The notes below the pieces were generated by a model. It made no database searches. It was given only the letters and a program-made list of their open reading frames with translations, and had not been told where the DNA came from. DNA of 64,000 bases from Candidatus Woesearchaeota archaeon (lineage in GTDB: Archaea; Nanoarchaeota; Nanoarchaeia; Woesearchaeales; JAGVZT01), in the NCBI GenBank assembly GCA_017608295.1, contig JAFCGF010000004.1, forward strand, positions 1 to 64,000. Direction: 5' to 3'. A program made the translations under genes and the position numbers. Positions 41,074 to 49,798 of the stretch are shown in pieces (the stretch's first letter is position 1; every line of letters starts with the position of its first letter).

Positions 41074-41499
41074 ATGGCATCAAAACAATTCGAAGACCCA
41101 ACTGACCGCGGAGATGGACTTGACCCAGTACACAATCCGCAAGGTTTATACGAGCATATTGAAAATGAGAGAAAAAGGATTAAGCGAGAGGAGATTGCCC
41201 CTGTTCTCGAAGACATCGCTGTTGAGGTAACGACTTTCGCAACAGGCACTCTCGCTGCCGCGACAGGCGACTTTCCGGCTCTAGGTGGATTCAACGGCAT
41301 CCGTGAGCGCATCAAGATGGGCATCACATATCTCAGAGAAAACGGATTCTTCGATTGGAGAGAGGAGACCATTGATACTGTAGCGTTTTATTGGAGCACT
41401 GCAGCTGGCATCACCGGCGACTACCCCTCTCTCGGCGGCTACGAGGGCATCAGGGCACGCGTCGAGTTGATGTATGACTCCATCACCTCAACGGACTAA
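41074..41499 (+). CDS. Unknown protein with an internal repeat
   Basis: A 141-aa protein. Two similar blocks, GDFPALGGFNGIRERIKMGI (about 66-85) and GDYPSLGGYEGIRARVELMY (about 115-134), each follow an Ala/Thr-rich helix (GTLAAAT, STAAGIT). This points to an internal duplication of about 49 residues. The N-terminus is acidic and polar. No signal peptide or known domain. AAGGTGATATG before the ATG is a strong RBS. Confidence 0.65.
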   Translation: MASKQFEDPTDRGDGLDPVHNPQGLYEHIENERKRIKREEIAPVLEDIAVEVTTFATGTLAAATGDFPALGGFNGIRERIKMGITYLRENGFFDWREETIDTVAFYWSTAAGITGDYPSLGGYEGIRARVELMYDSITSTD

Positions 41500-41543
41500 T
41501 AGGCTCAGCAAACTTATTATAATAGTCCTGCCTAGGCAAAGCC

Positions 41544-42236
41544 ATGACACTCAAGGCTGTACTTTTTGATTTGGACAACACCCTCTGCGACACGCGCTCA
41601 CTCGTCAGGACAGCGCGGTGGGAAGCGTGTGAGGCTATGCTCAATGCCGGCCTGCCAGCGAATTCTATCAAAGAAGCCTACACCAAGCTGGACAAGGTTG
41701 TGAAGGAGTACGGTTCAAACTACACCAAGCACTACGATAGATTATGTGAGGCCTGCGGCATCAAGCGGAAGCCGGAAATCGTGATGTCAGGCAGGATTGC
41801 CTATCACAACACGAAGTTCGCCCTCATCAATCCCTTTCCCAACACAGAAAGGACCCTGATGCGCCTCACCAAATCAGGCCTCTACCTTGGGATAGTGACC
41901 AATGGATTCACAGACAAGCAATGGGAGAAAATCCTGCGGCTGAAAATAAGGCATTTCTTCGATGTGATTGAAGTATCAGGCAAGGAAGACCCGCACATAG
42001 GGAAAGAAAAGATTATCAAACGCGCACTCAGGGATTTGGGGCTCACGGCAGAGCGGGTAGCGTTTGTCGGTGACAATCTCAAGACTGACATCGCATCTGC
42101 GAATCGCCTTGGGCTCACCACAGTCAGATTCATCCCGCTTTCTCTCTCAAAAATTCCAAAACCAAAGAATAAATTGGAGAAGCCGGACATCACCATCCGC
42201 AGGATAGAAGACCTTCCTGAAGCACTTGACCTATAG
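41544..42236 (+). CDS. HAD-superfamily phosphatase
   Basis: A 230-aa protein with all HAD motifs: I FDLDNTLCD (nucleophile and acid Asp), II IVTNGF, III the Lys in the KED region, and IV VGDNLKTDI. A helical cap (about 20-90) is of the C1 type. Substrate may be a sugar phosphate, nucleotide or 2-haloacid; family members are too broad to name one. It converges with the NUDIX gene (6-nt overlap). Confidence 0.85.
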   Translation: MTLKAVLFDLDNTLCDTRSLVRTARWEACEAMLNAGLPANSIKEAYTKLDKVVKEYGSNYTKHYDRLCEACGIKRKPEIVMSGRIAYHNTKFALINPFPNTERTLMRLTKSGLYLGIVTNGFTDKQWEKILRLKIRHFFDVIEVSGKEDPHIGKEKIIKRALRDLGLTAERVAFVGDNLKTDIASANRLGLTTVRFIPLSLSKIPKPKNKLEKPDITIRRIEDLPEALDL

Positions 42237-42674
42237 GTTCTTCTCAACCCATTCCAGGCATTTCTTGAATATGTCCATGTGGTCAAATCCTAATTCTAAA
42301 TTATGAACCTCGTCCACAGGCCACCACTTCATCTCTGACGCTTCTCGGCTCGCCACAGGCTCTACACCAGAATCAACAATCGCGGCATACGCAAGAGTGA
42401 TTACCCTTGCACGGGGATCTCTGTCCGGCTTATCAAACACATCAACACGATGCAGCTCAACACCAGATATTCCTGTCTCCTCCTCGAGCTCACGGATAGC
42501 AGCGTCATCAAATACTTCTCCCTTGTCCACATGGCCGCCGGGAAAGGTCCACCTGCCTTCCTCAGGGCTATGCGCCCTTAAGGCGAGCAGGACATGAAGC
42601 GCCCCACCTCTCATAGAGAACAACACCATGTCTGCCACGAGCCGGGCAAGCTCGGGATTAGTTGGCTCTCCCAT
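42231..42674 (-). CDS. NUDIX hydrolase
   Basis: A 147-aa protein. The NUDIX box runs GGHVDKGEVFDDAAIREL followed by EEETGI (about 43-67), with the metal-binding REUxEE core intact. The strand before it, WTFPGGH, fits MutT/ADP-ribose-type enzymes. It should clear a nucleoside diphosphate linked compound. It lies 3 nt after the Lys-tail protein gene and is probably co-transcribed with it. Confidence 0.88.
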   Translation of the reverse strand: MGEPTNPELARLVADMVLFSMRGGALHVLLALRAHSPEEGRWTFPGGHVDKGEVFDDAAIRELEEETGISGVELHRVDVFDKPDRDPRARVITLAYAAIVDSGVEPVASREASEMKWWPVDEVHNLELGFDHMDIFKKCLEWVEKNL

Positions 42675-42677
42675 GGC

Positions 42678-42971
42678 TCACTTTTTCTTCTTAGAAGATT
42701 TCTTCTTTGCTACTTTTTTCTTCTTCGCAGGAGCTGTCTTTGCCTTCTTCTTCACAGGGGCCTTCTTCTTCACCTTCAGCGCAGCAGGCGGCTTCGGAGT
42801 TTTGGGCATAGTGCCTAATGGAGGGGAGACGTGCGTGCGCGCTTCCTTTACACCGCGATACACTGCGGCGCCAAGCACTGCTGCCGTAGCAGTCTTATAG
42901 GCAAAAGACGCCACTTTGACTGTCCCCTTCACTGCCTTCACCGGCAATCTCAATATTTTTTTGAGTACCAT
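42678..42971 (-). CDS. Small protein with one hydrophobic segment and a Lys-rich tail
   Basis: A 97-aa protein. An N-terminal part (VLKKILRLPVKAVKGTVKVA) is amphipathic, a weakly hydrophobic stretch (ATAAVLGAAVYRG) follows, and the last 45 residues are Lys/Ala/Pro repeats (KKKAPVKKKAKTAPAKKKKV). The start at 42971 is set by the GTTTATATAGC box at 42996-43006. It is the third Lys- or Arg-tailed protein of the window and may bind DNA or the membrane surface. Confidence 0.65.
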   Translation of the reverse strand: MVLKKILRLPVKAVKGTVKVASFAYKTATAAVLGAAVYRGVKEARTHVSPPLGTMPKTPKPPAALKVKKKAPVKKKAKTAPAKKKKVAKKKSSKKKK

Positions 42972-42995
42972 TGTGAATATAATCCGGGTTTTGCA

Positions 42996-43006
42996 GCTAT
43001 ATAAAC
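42996..43006 (-). promoter_or_regulatory. TATA box for the Lys-tail / NUDIX pair
   Basis: Read on the minus strand GTTTATATAGC is about 30 nt before the start at 42971. The plus-strand GATTTATCTTA at 43024-43034 is the likely box of the divergent PFOR operon. Confidence 0.5.
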
Positions 43007-43082
43007 ATTTGCTCAAGGGAAAGATTTATCTTATCAAGCTCCTGTTGAAAGTCGAAAAGTTCCCCTCAGTGGAGTGAAAAAT

Positions 43083-44999
43083 ATGGCAAAATATCCAGGA
43101 ATAAAGATGAATCTCATCGGCAATGACGCAATCGGGCTGCTCGCGAGCAGGGTGTGCGACCTCTCAGGCGCGTATCCCATCACGCCATCGTCAGGCATGT
43201 CATATATATATGCAAAGGCAGTGGCTGACGGCATACCAAACGTATGGGGGCGTGTACCGAAGTACATCGAGGCACAGTCAGAGCACGGCTCAGCATCCAT
43301 CTCAGAAGGCATGGCCATGACAGGATTGCGCGCAGCGAACTACACATCGAGCCAAGGCATCAAGCTGATGAACGAGGTACTCTATTCGATTGCAGGCAAG
43401 AGGCTGCCGTGCGTATTCCACATAGGCACGCGGGCATTGACAACGCACGCCCTCAATATATTCGACGACAACTCAGACATCATGAGTGTCGCGGATACTG
43501 GGTGGGGCATGGTGTTCGCGAAGAATGTCCAGGAGGCAGCTGACCTCGGATTGATAGCGCGCCGCTCAGCAGAGCTTTCCGAAACTCCCTTCTTCAATGT
43601 GCAGAGTGGGTTTTTCACCACAGCGACATTGGAAAGCATACAGTTCCCAGAAGATGACATGATTCGCGAATACCTCAAGGAAGACAGGATGCCCGGCAAG
43701 GACGGCTGCCTCAACGGCCAGCTCATAAATTTCATGCATCCAAAGCAGAAGCTCATGTCCGGGGTAGTGCAGGGTCCGCAGCCCTATTTTGACGGCATGG
43801 CAGCACAGCGTGAACTGCTCGATGGAGATTTTGTCTTGGAACAGGTGCGCACTACCATGGCAGAGTTCACCAAACTCACAGGCAGGGAATACAAACCTGT
43901 GATGACCTACAAGGCAGAGGATGCAGAACACCTCATTATCATGATGAATACGCACGCTGCAGACACTGCAATGGCCACAGTGGACTATATGCGAAGCAAG
44001 GGAAAGAAGGTTGGCATAGTGAGCATCGTGGTCTTCACCCCTTTCCCCACAAAGGAGCTTATCGAAGCAATCAAGCCTGCGAAGGCAATCACCGTCCTGG
44101 AAAAACTCGACCACAGACTCTGCCATGACAACCCCCTCACTGCGGTGGTAAAAGCAGCACTGCTTGATTCAGGCAAGACTCTACCAGTCTATTCCTGCTC
44201 TGCAGGCCTGGGCGGTGTCGAGATAACACCAGGGCAGTTCATCGCGATAACTGAACACATGGAACAAGGCGAAAAGAAGAAGTTCTACTTTGTTGGGGCG
44301 AACAGCCCGCTAGCAATCGACGTGAAGGAGGAGCCGGACCTGCTGCCCGAGGACGCGTTCACTTTTGTAGGCGGCTCACTAGGCGGCTTGGGTGCTGTCG
44401 GCATGAACAAGTTCATCGCCTCCCTTCTCCAGGAGCTCTCAGAGGGAAAAGTCAGGGCTGCTGCACGATACGGCGCTGAGAAAATGGGATTGCCGACTAA
44501 TGTTGTCACGACCATTTCCAAGGAACACATCAGAGTGCACTGCCAGCCGAACAATGTGCAGGTATACATGGCTATGCTTCCCGCAGCTCTCGAATATCCA
44601 GACATGAACCGCATTCGGAAAGGAGGCACGCTCATCATCGAAAGTCACCTCACCGAGCCAAAGGATATTCTCGCAAGCATTCCTGAAAGCGCGCAGAAGC
44701 TCATCCGGGAGAAGAAGCTTGCCGTCATCGCGGTCAATGCCACGGCAATCTCGAGGGAAAACGCGCCACCCGGCTTCAGGGAGCGTATGAAGGGTGTGGT
44801 GTTCTCAGGAGCCCTGCTCCACGCATATTTCCATCACTCTGAGGGTAAAGATGAGAGCTGGGAGCAGCTTGAGAAACGCATCGTTGAGGCGCTTGACCAT
44901 CTCTGGGGAAGAAAAGGAAAGAAGATTGTGGATGCCAACCTCGTATGCGTGCGGGAGGGATTCAATAGCTGTGTGCAAATTCCCGGAGGAGGTGATTGA
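43083..44999 (+). CDS. Pyruvate:ferredoxin oxidoreductase, fused alpha-gamma chain
   Basis: A 638-aa protein. The N-terminal alpha part has YPITPSS, HIGTRALTTHALNIFDD and a TPP-pyrimidine domain. Around residue 420 begins the gamma part with GGSLGGLGAVGMNKFIASLL. The order alpha then gamma is that of homodimeric bacterial PFOR (domains I, II, III), not the gamma-alpha fusion of aerobic archaea. With the next gene it makes acetyl-CoA, CO2 and reduced ferredoxin from pyruvate or another 2-oxoacid. AGTGGAGTG precedes the ATG; the in-frame GTG at 43074 is less likely. Confidence 0.9.
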   Translation: MAKYPGIKMNLIGNDAIGLLASRVCDLSGAYPITPSSGMSYIYAKAVADGIPNVWGRVPKYIEAQSEHGSASISEGMAMTGLRAANYTSSQGIKLMNEVLYSIAGKRLPCVFHIGTRALTTHALNIFDDNSDIMSVADTGWGMVFAKNVQEAADLGLIARRSAELSETPFFNVQSGFFTTATLESIQFPEDDMIREYLKEDRMPGKDGCLNGQLINFMHPKQKLMSGVVQGPQPYFDGMAAQRELLDGDFVLEQVRTTMAEFTKLTGREYKPVMTYKAEDAEHLIIMMNTHAADTAMATVDYMRSKGKKVGIVSIVVFTPFPTKELIEAIKPAKAITVLEKLDHRLCHDNPLTAVVKAALLDSGKTLPVYSCSAGLGGVEITPGQFIAITEHMEQGEKKKFYFVGANSPLAIDVKEEPDLLPEDAFTFVGGSLGGLGAVGMNKFIASLLQELSEGKVRAAARYGAEKMGLPTNVVTTISKEHIRVHCQPNNVQVYMAMLPAALEYPDMNRIRKGGTLIIESHLTEPKDILASIPESAQKLIREKKLAVIAVNATAISRENAPPGFRERMKGVVFSGALLHAYFHHSEGKDESWEQLEKRIVEALDHLWGRKGKKIVDANLVCVREGFNSCVQIPGGGD

Positions 45000-45000
45000 A

Positions 45001-46620
45001 ATGGAAAAAAACGTCAAGCTGGGAGGGTGCAAAGGCTGCCCTATACCGCTGCCGCAGGATTTCATCGATGGCGCCTCAGGAAAAAAGGAACTGCACCGCT
45101 ACATAGTCGCAACAGGGCAGATTCCGCACGGCACAGCAGCAAAACGGGACTTTAGCCACTTCTATTCTGATATTGTCCACCTCAACGGAGATAAGTGTAC
45201 AGCCTGCATGAAGTGCATGTTCATCTGCCCTGACAGCGCGCTGCACCCTTTTCTCGTCGAGAAAGATGCTTTTGAGAAAGAGCTCGCGAAAATCAAGGAC
45301 GAGAAGATCGTGAAGTTCATCAGGGGGCATATTGGCGGGCCAGTCTCGACCAAAAGGTACGAAAAGGTTGCAGAAGGCAAGGAGCTTGTGTTCCTCCTCG
45401 CGACAAGCAACTGGAGATGCAAGTCCTGCGGATTATGTGTCGAGGTGTGCCCTACCAAGGCGCTCAACATCGAGATGAAGCACGAAATCAAGGACCGCCT
45501 TGGCGCTGACCCGGAGTACCTGTACACAGGATTATGGAACTTCGCGCTGAGCCTCAGGTCTGTGGACAAGAAATTCATCACCACTCCGCTGGATACCATG
45601 CTTGACCATGATGCGGTCGACGGCTACACTGGGGGCGCTGGAAGCTGCTGGGGATGCGGTGAGACGCCTTTCATTAGGATGACCATCGCAGAGACGATTC
45701 GCAACTACGGCCCTGAATCCATGGTCATCGTCGCCGCTACCGGCTGCAATACTGTGTACGGCTCAATGTACCCTTGGAATCCCTTCAATGCGGCATGGAT
45801 GAACTCGCTCTTCGAGAACGCCTGCGAGGAGGCTATGGGCATAAGGCTGGGGTTCGACCAGCAGGGCCTGACGGACAAGAAGATATGGGTCTTTGCTGGA
45901 GATGGCGCGATGTACGACATTGGTTTCGGCGGACTGTCAAGGATGCTCTCGAGCGGTCTTGACATCAAGGTTCTTGTGCTGGACAGCCAAGCCTATTCCA
46001 ATACAGGAGGACAGGCATCGACAGCGACGCCGTTCATGGCAAATGCCAAGATGGCTCCCGCAGGAAAGGTCATCCCCGGCAAGCGCGAGGTCAAGAAAGA
46101 ACTAGGGCTCATCTGCATGGCGCACCCCAACACTTATGTGGCGCAGGTCTCTCTCTCGAGCATCGCCCACATCCAGAAGGCTATCAAGGGTGCGCTCGAA
46201 TACGATGGGCCTGCGGTTGTCATCGCGTACACGCCATGCATACCTGAGCACGGCATCCCGAAGAACTCTGCAGTGAGGATGAGCCAGCTTGCTGTAGAGT
46301 CAAGAGAGTTCCCACTCTTCATCTTCGACCCAAGAAAGGGCGACACCTTCTCTGGAAGGATAGACCTCGGGGGCAACCCATCCATCGAAAAAGACTGGCA
46401 TACAAGGGACGGCATTGAGATTACCCCTGAAGTCTTCGCGAAAGAGCAAGGCAGATTCAGCCACCTCTTCAGGCGCGACGACACCAAGGAGGTCATCGAG
46501 ACGCTCAAGACGGAACGCCTGAGGTTCTGGCACTCGCTCCAAGACTTGGCGGACGTGGTGACAGATAAGATGAAAGCAGAGCAGAAGGAAGAGGTCAAGG
46601 CTAAGCAGCCCACTTCATGA
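45001..46620 (+). CDS. Pyruvate:ferredoxin oxidoreductase, fused delta-beta chain
   Basis: A 539-aa protein. The N-terminal ferredoxin-like delta part has two 4Fe-4S motifs, CTACMKCMFICP and CKSCGLCVEVCP. The beta part has CWGCGETP, ATGCNTVYGS, and the TPP-Mg motif GDGAMYDIGFGGL ... DSQAYSNTGGQAS. It starts 1 nt after the alpha-gamma stop with GGAGGTGAT as RBS. Together the two chains add up to about 1,180 residues, the length and domain order of a single-chain NifJ cut in two. Confidence 0.92.
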   Translation: MEKNVKLGGCKGCPIPLPQDFIDGASGKKELHRYIVATGQIPHGTAAKRDFSHFYSDIVHLNGDKCTACMKCMFICPDSALHPFLVEKDAFEKELAKIKDEKIVKFIRGHIGGPVSTKRYEKVAEGKELVFLLATSNWRCKSCGLCVEVCPTKALNIEMKHEIKDRLGADPEYLYTGLWNFALSLRSVDKKFITTPLDTMLDHDAVDGYTGGAGSCWGCGETPFIRMTIAETIRNYGPESMVIVAATGCNTVYGSMYPWNPFNAAWMNSLFENACEEAMGIRLGFDQQGLTDKKIWVFAGDGAMYDIGFGGLSRMLSSGLDIKVLVLDSQAYSNTGGQASTATPFMANAKMAPAGKVIPGKREVKKELGLICMAHPNTYVAQVSLSSIAHIQKAIKGALEYDGPAVVIAYTPCIPEHGIPKNSAVRMSQLAVESREFPLFIFDPRKGDTFSGRIDLGGNPSIEKDWHTRDGIEITPEVFAKEQGRFSHLFRRDDTKEVIETLKTERLRFWHSLQDLADVVTDKMKAEQKEEVKAKQPTS

Positions 46621-47373
46621 CTATTTCATCCTCTTGAGGTACAAACCAGGAAAGATAATCTCCTTGGCGGCTTGAGGAGGATTCACCAACACCTCCTGGG
46701 GCGCTATGCCAGCGCTGTCCACAAACTCAAAGAACAGATACCCGGCTGAATAGAAATCATTTGATTCTAAGGTGACTGTATTCTCCATATCCATCAGCTT
46801 GGCAGCATCGTCGTGGAACTCGGCGACAATCGAATCAAGCAGCTCGTCTATTCCCTCAATACCATAGTCTGCCCTGAACAGCCCGAGGGAGACGTATTCA
46901 GCGAATCCTTCCCTCATGATATCCTGCAAAGAATACGGGCAGCGCACATCCATGTCAACAATCTGCTCCTGCACTGCATGGCCAAGCTCATGCACAAGAC
47001 CTCGTGCGAGCTCCTGCTCAGTCACTAACTTGAGCTTTGGGCCTTGGAGTATAGTGTTGCTCACCGGATCATAACCAAAGAGGGTATTCTCATTCTCAGA
47101 GGTAAGAATGCTCATGCCACATCTCCGGTAATTCTTAGCCAAGATATGGTAGATGGGGCCGGTCACGTTCCACAGGGCGCGCTTCAGCGCGGAGTCATCT
47201 CCGCCGGGAATGTGATTCTGAAGATATTCCTCCTCGATTATCTCTCCCAAGTAATCCCAGGGTTTCAGGGAAATCTCCCCGAGTTCAACCTCAAACAGGT
47301 CCTCCAGCGTTGGGATATAAAGGTCCACCATGCGCTGGCCTTCCTCGAGCTGCTTTTCAGGAGTAAGTATCAT
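46621..47373 (-). CDS. EGFAE-type zincin, tandem copy 4 (last in operon)
   Basis: A 250-aa protein. VHELGHAVQE (HExxH) and REGFAEYVSL about 30 residues on give a complete predicted zinc site. The N-terminus (LTPEKQLEEGQRMVDLYIPTLEDL) and C-terminus (GYLFFEFVD ... NPPQAAKE ... GLYLKRMK) are shared with the three genes upstream. No signal peptide, so cytosolic. Its start overlaps the stop of copy 3 (ATGA). It abuts the PFOR gene tail to tail with no spacer. Confidence 0.8.
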   Translation of the reverse strand: MILTPEKQLEEGQRMVDLYIPTLEDLFEVELGEISLKPWDYLGEIIEEEYLQNHIPGGDDSALKRALWNVTGPIYHILAKNYRRCGMSILTSENENTLFGYDPVSNTILQGPKLKLVTEQELARGLVHELGHAVQEQIVDMDVRCPYSLQDIMREGFAEYVSLGLFRADYGIEGIDELLDSIVAEFHDDAAKLMDMENTVTLESNDFYSAGYLFFEFVDSAGIAPQEVLVNPPQAAKEIIFPGLYLKRMK

Positions 47374-48122
47374 TCCTGCTTCACCCTCTCAATGTAGAGC
47401 TGTGGATTAAGCACTTCCTTGGGTGTCTCAGGGGGATTACGCAGCACGTCTCTTGGGTCAATGCCTTTATTATGAACCTTCTCAAAGAAGAGGTAGCCGC
47501 TTGCATAGGTAATTTTTCCTACAAGCCCCATACATTTCTGATGTCGGGCTTCATCAGCCATCAAATGACTGAACGCAACTCCCTCCAGGAAACTTCCAAT
47601 AAACTCAATATCATACTCATCCCTAAAGAGATTGAGTGAAACATACTCAGCGAATCCCTCCTCGACAGCCATCCTGAGACCCCTGGGATGGAGCTGGCTG
47701 GTGTCAGCAATCTCATCCCCGGCAGCGTGGGCAAGCTCATGAACCAGGGATCTCGCAAGAGTCGTCTCAGTCATTTCCTGAGGATTAGGTCCCTGAAAAA
47801 CCATACTGGCAAGGCTGTGGTAAGAGAAAATCGCATCGCTGTGCAGAACTGTAAGCTGAGCCATACTTACACTCTTACCCACTCTGGCAATGAACTCATG
47901 GGCTGGGCGGGTCAGTCCCCAGGCAGCGTGTTTCAGCCAGGAATCCTCTTCTGTCGCCCTGAACATATCGAGATACACCTCGGCCAAAACATCGCCCATG
48001 TCTTCCCAGGGCTTCAGGGGAATCTCGCCGAGCTCGACGTCGAGCAAATCCTCAAGTTTGGGGATGTAAAGCTCCACCATGCGTTGGCCTTCTTCAATCT
48101 GCTCTTCTGGAGAGAGTATCAT
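47370..48122 (-). CDS. EGFAE-type zincin, tandem copy 3
   Basis: A 250-aa protein, the closest relative of copy 4 (LSPEEQIEEGQRMVELYIPK at the N-terminus). VHELAHAAGDE and EEGFAEYVSLNLF make the zinc site. The C-terminus has GYLFFEKVH, RNPPETPKE and LYIERVK. ATGA overlaps join it to both neighbours. Confidence 0.8.
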   Translation of the reverse strand: MILSPEEQIEEGQRMVELYIPKLEDLLDVELGEIPLKPWEDMGDVLAEVYLDMFRATEEDSWLKHAAWGLTRPAHEFIARVGKSVSMAQLTVLHSDAIFSYHSLASMVFQGPNPQEMTETTLARSLVHELAHAAGDEIADTSQLHPRGLRMAVEEGFAEYVSLNLFRDEYDIEFIGSFLEGVAFSHLMADEARHQKCMGLVGKITYASGYLFFEKVHNKGIDPRDVLRNPPETPKEVLNPQLYIERVKQE

Positions 48123-48901
48123 TGGATAAGCACCCTGTTTAGATATTCATCGGGATGGAGTATTTCTGAGAAGTGTTGTGGCGGATTGAACACTATGCTC
48201 TCTGGACTGATGCCTGTCTTACACACCTCGACGAAGAACCTGTATCCCATCCAATGGGGGTCGAACTTGTCCTTGTCGGGCTGCGGAGGCTCATATTCCT
48301 TCCCTGACATGCGGAAAATGTCCTCAAAGCTGACAAGCATGTTCGCCATAGCGAGATGAGCCATGCTCCTGTCCTGGCACACCCAGCGCGCCTCTGAATC
48401 TTGATAATGCGGCAGGAAAGTATTAAGGGCAAGATACTCAGCAAAGCCTTCATCCACATGTAGCCACAAGTCCCTTTCAAGAGGAACATCTTTCTCAGGC
48501 ACGAACCTGCCGACAATCGCGTGCCCTAACTCATGCACAACCGACATCGCAAGTGTTCCTGAATCAAAGAGTTTGCTTGATGAGAGATACATCGTGTCGA
48601 GGTCATTGTAGTAATGGGCGATCCCCTTACATTCCATGATTGTTCCAAGCAGTGCAAATCCAGATTTATCCAGTTCGCCAGTCCACTTAATCTGGCTCGC
48701 AAGCACCTCTTCAAGATAAGTCTCAGGATTCTGAGAGTCAAAGGTCTTGCTAAATGCCATGAAATCATCTGCCACATCGCTCGTGTGCTTGATATTTACT
48801 TGTGACAGATCAACATCAAACATATCCTCAAGAGAAGGCCGATACAATTCTGCCATCTCGATTCCTTTCTCGACGACCTCAGACGAATGGATAAATGTCA
48901 T
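48119..48901 (-). CDS. EGFAE-type zincin, tandem copy 2
   Basis: A 260-aa protein. VHELGHAIVG and DEGFAEYLALN give the site. The C-terminus keeps GYRFFVEV, NPPQHFSE and EYLNRV. More divergent in the middle than copies 3 and 4 (a longer loop before the second motif). ATGA overlaps at both ends. Confidence 0.8.
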   Translation of the reverse strand: MTFIHSSEVVEKGIEMAELYRPSLEDMFDVDLSQVNIKHTSDVADDFMAFSKTFDSQNPETYLEEVLASQIKWTGELDKSGFALLGTIMECKGIAHYYNDLDTMYLSSSKLFDSGTLAMSVVHELGHAIVGRFVPEKDVPLERDLWLHVDEGFAEYLALNTFLPHYQDSEARWVCQDRSMAHLAMANMLVSFEDIFRMSGKEYEPPQPDKDKFDPHWMGYRFFVEVCKTGISPESIVFNPPQHFSEILHPDEYLNRVLIQ

Positions 48902-49680
48902 GGTTTTATCCCTTCAGCATAACGGTCTGGCGCGGCGAAGTCCATCAGGGATTCAGGCGGCTCCCTCAGAATATCCTCAGGCGAAATGCCAAGCTGCTGC
49001 GCTCTCCTGAAGAAGACGTAACCCAGATTATACTCTATGTCATCATCCCCATCCAGGTAGTCCTGTACCTTTAGTTCCATCAGGGCCTCTTTGAGTACCT
49101 GGCCTGCGAAATCCTCCCTGTACCTTCTCCGCATCTCTTCCGGATCAAAAGTCCCTTCAGGAAATTGTATTGTCTTGTAAAATGTTGTAGCGTGTTTCAC
49201 ATGGTCCCTGCGGTCTTTAGCCCCCAGTTCCTGAGCCTCAGCACCAGAATAATGATTAGCGAAGGCATCCACCTCAATCAGCTCTGCAAATCCTTCCATG
49301 ATTAACTTACGCAGGCTCTTGTCAGTCACGCTCTTAGCCCTCTCATCTTTCATGAGGCCATAGTGGACAGCGTGCGCGAGTTCATGGGCGATAGTCTTCG
49401 CGATTTTGCTCTCTTCCTTCGCCTTTGAGCTGACTACATAGATTGAGCGCATCTTTCTCCAGTGCTTTCCAGCTATGCCTTCTAGGCGCTCCTCAATCTC
49501 CTGGCGCTTCACCAGGAATACCGGCTCTGTACCTTCATCTTTAAGGGCATCTCGGATATAGCCTCTCCTACCCTTAACAGAATACTCACTTAGGTCAACA
49601 TCAAACATCTCCTCGAAAATAGGCTTATACTTCTCGAAATACATCTGTGCGACTTCCAGTTGGTCCTCCGGCTGAATCAT
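48898..49680 (-). CDS. EGFAE-type zincin, tandem copy 1 (first in operon)
   Basis: A 260-aa protein. AHELAHAVHYG and MEGFAELIEVDAF supply the motif, and GYVFFRRA ... EPPESLMDF ... YAEGI the C-terminal block. It is more basic than its paralogues. A minus-strand TTTATAAAC box at 49702-49711 is about 28 nt before the start, so the four-gene mRNA should be leaderless and all four proteins made together. Confidence 0.8.
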   Translation of the reverse strand: MIQPEDQLEVAQMYFEKYKPIFEEMFDVDLSEYSVKGRRGYIRDALKDEGTEPVFLVKRQEIEERLEGIAGKHWRKMRSIYVVSSKAKEESKIAKTIAHELAHAVHYGLMKDERAKSVTDKSLRKLIMEGFAELIEVDAFANHYSGAEAQELGAKDRRDHVKHATTFYKTIQFPEGTFDPEEMRRRYREDFAGQVLKEALMELKVQDYLDGDDDIEYNLGYVFFRRAQQLGISPEDILREPPESLMDFAAPDRYAEGIKP

Positions 49681-49701
49681 GCTCTCTAAATCGAGGTTTT
49701 A

Positions 49702-49778
49702 GTTTATAAATGTTACTATTGAAAAGTAGTATAAATCTAGAGGTAGGTTAGAGGTAGGTAAAACAACACATATAAACG
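49702..49778. promoter_or_regulatory. Divergent promoters with a direct repeat between them
   Basis: Minus-strand box at 49702-49711 for the zincin operon and plus-strand ACATATAAAC at 49769-49778 for ribL. Between them AGAGGTAGGT occurs twice in a row (about 49738-49758), a possible operator, near a TACTA/TAGTA inverted repeat. Confidence 0.5.
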
Positions 49779-49798
49779 CCTTTTCTTTCTCTGGAAGC

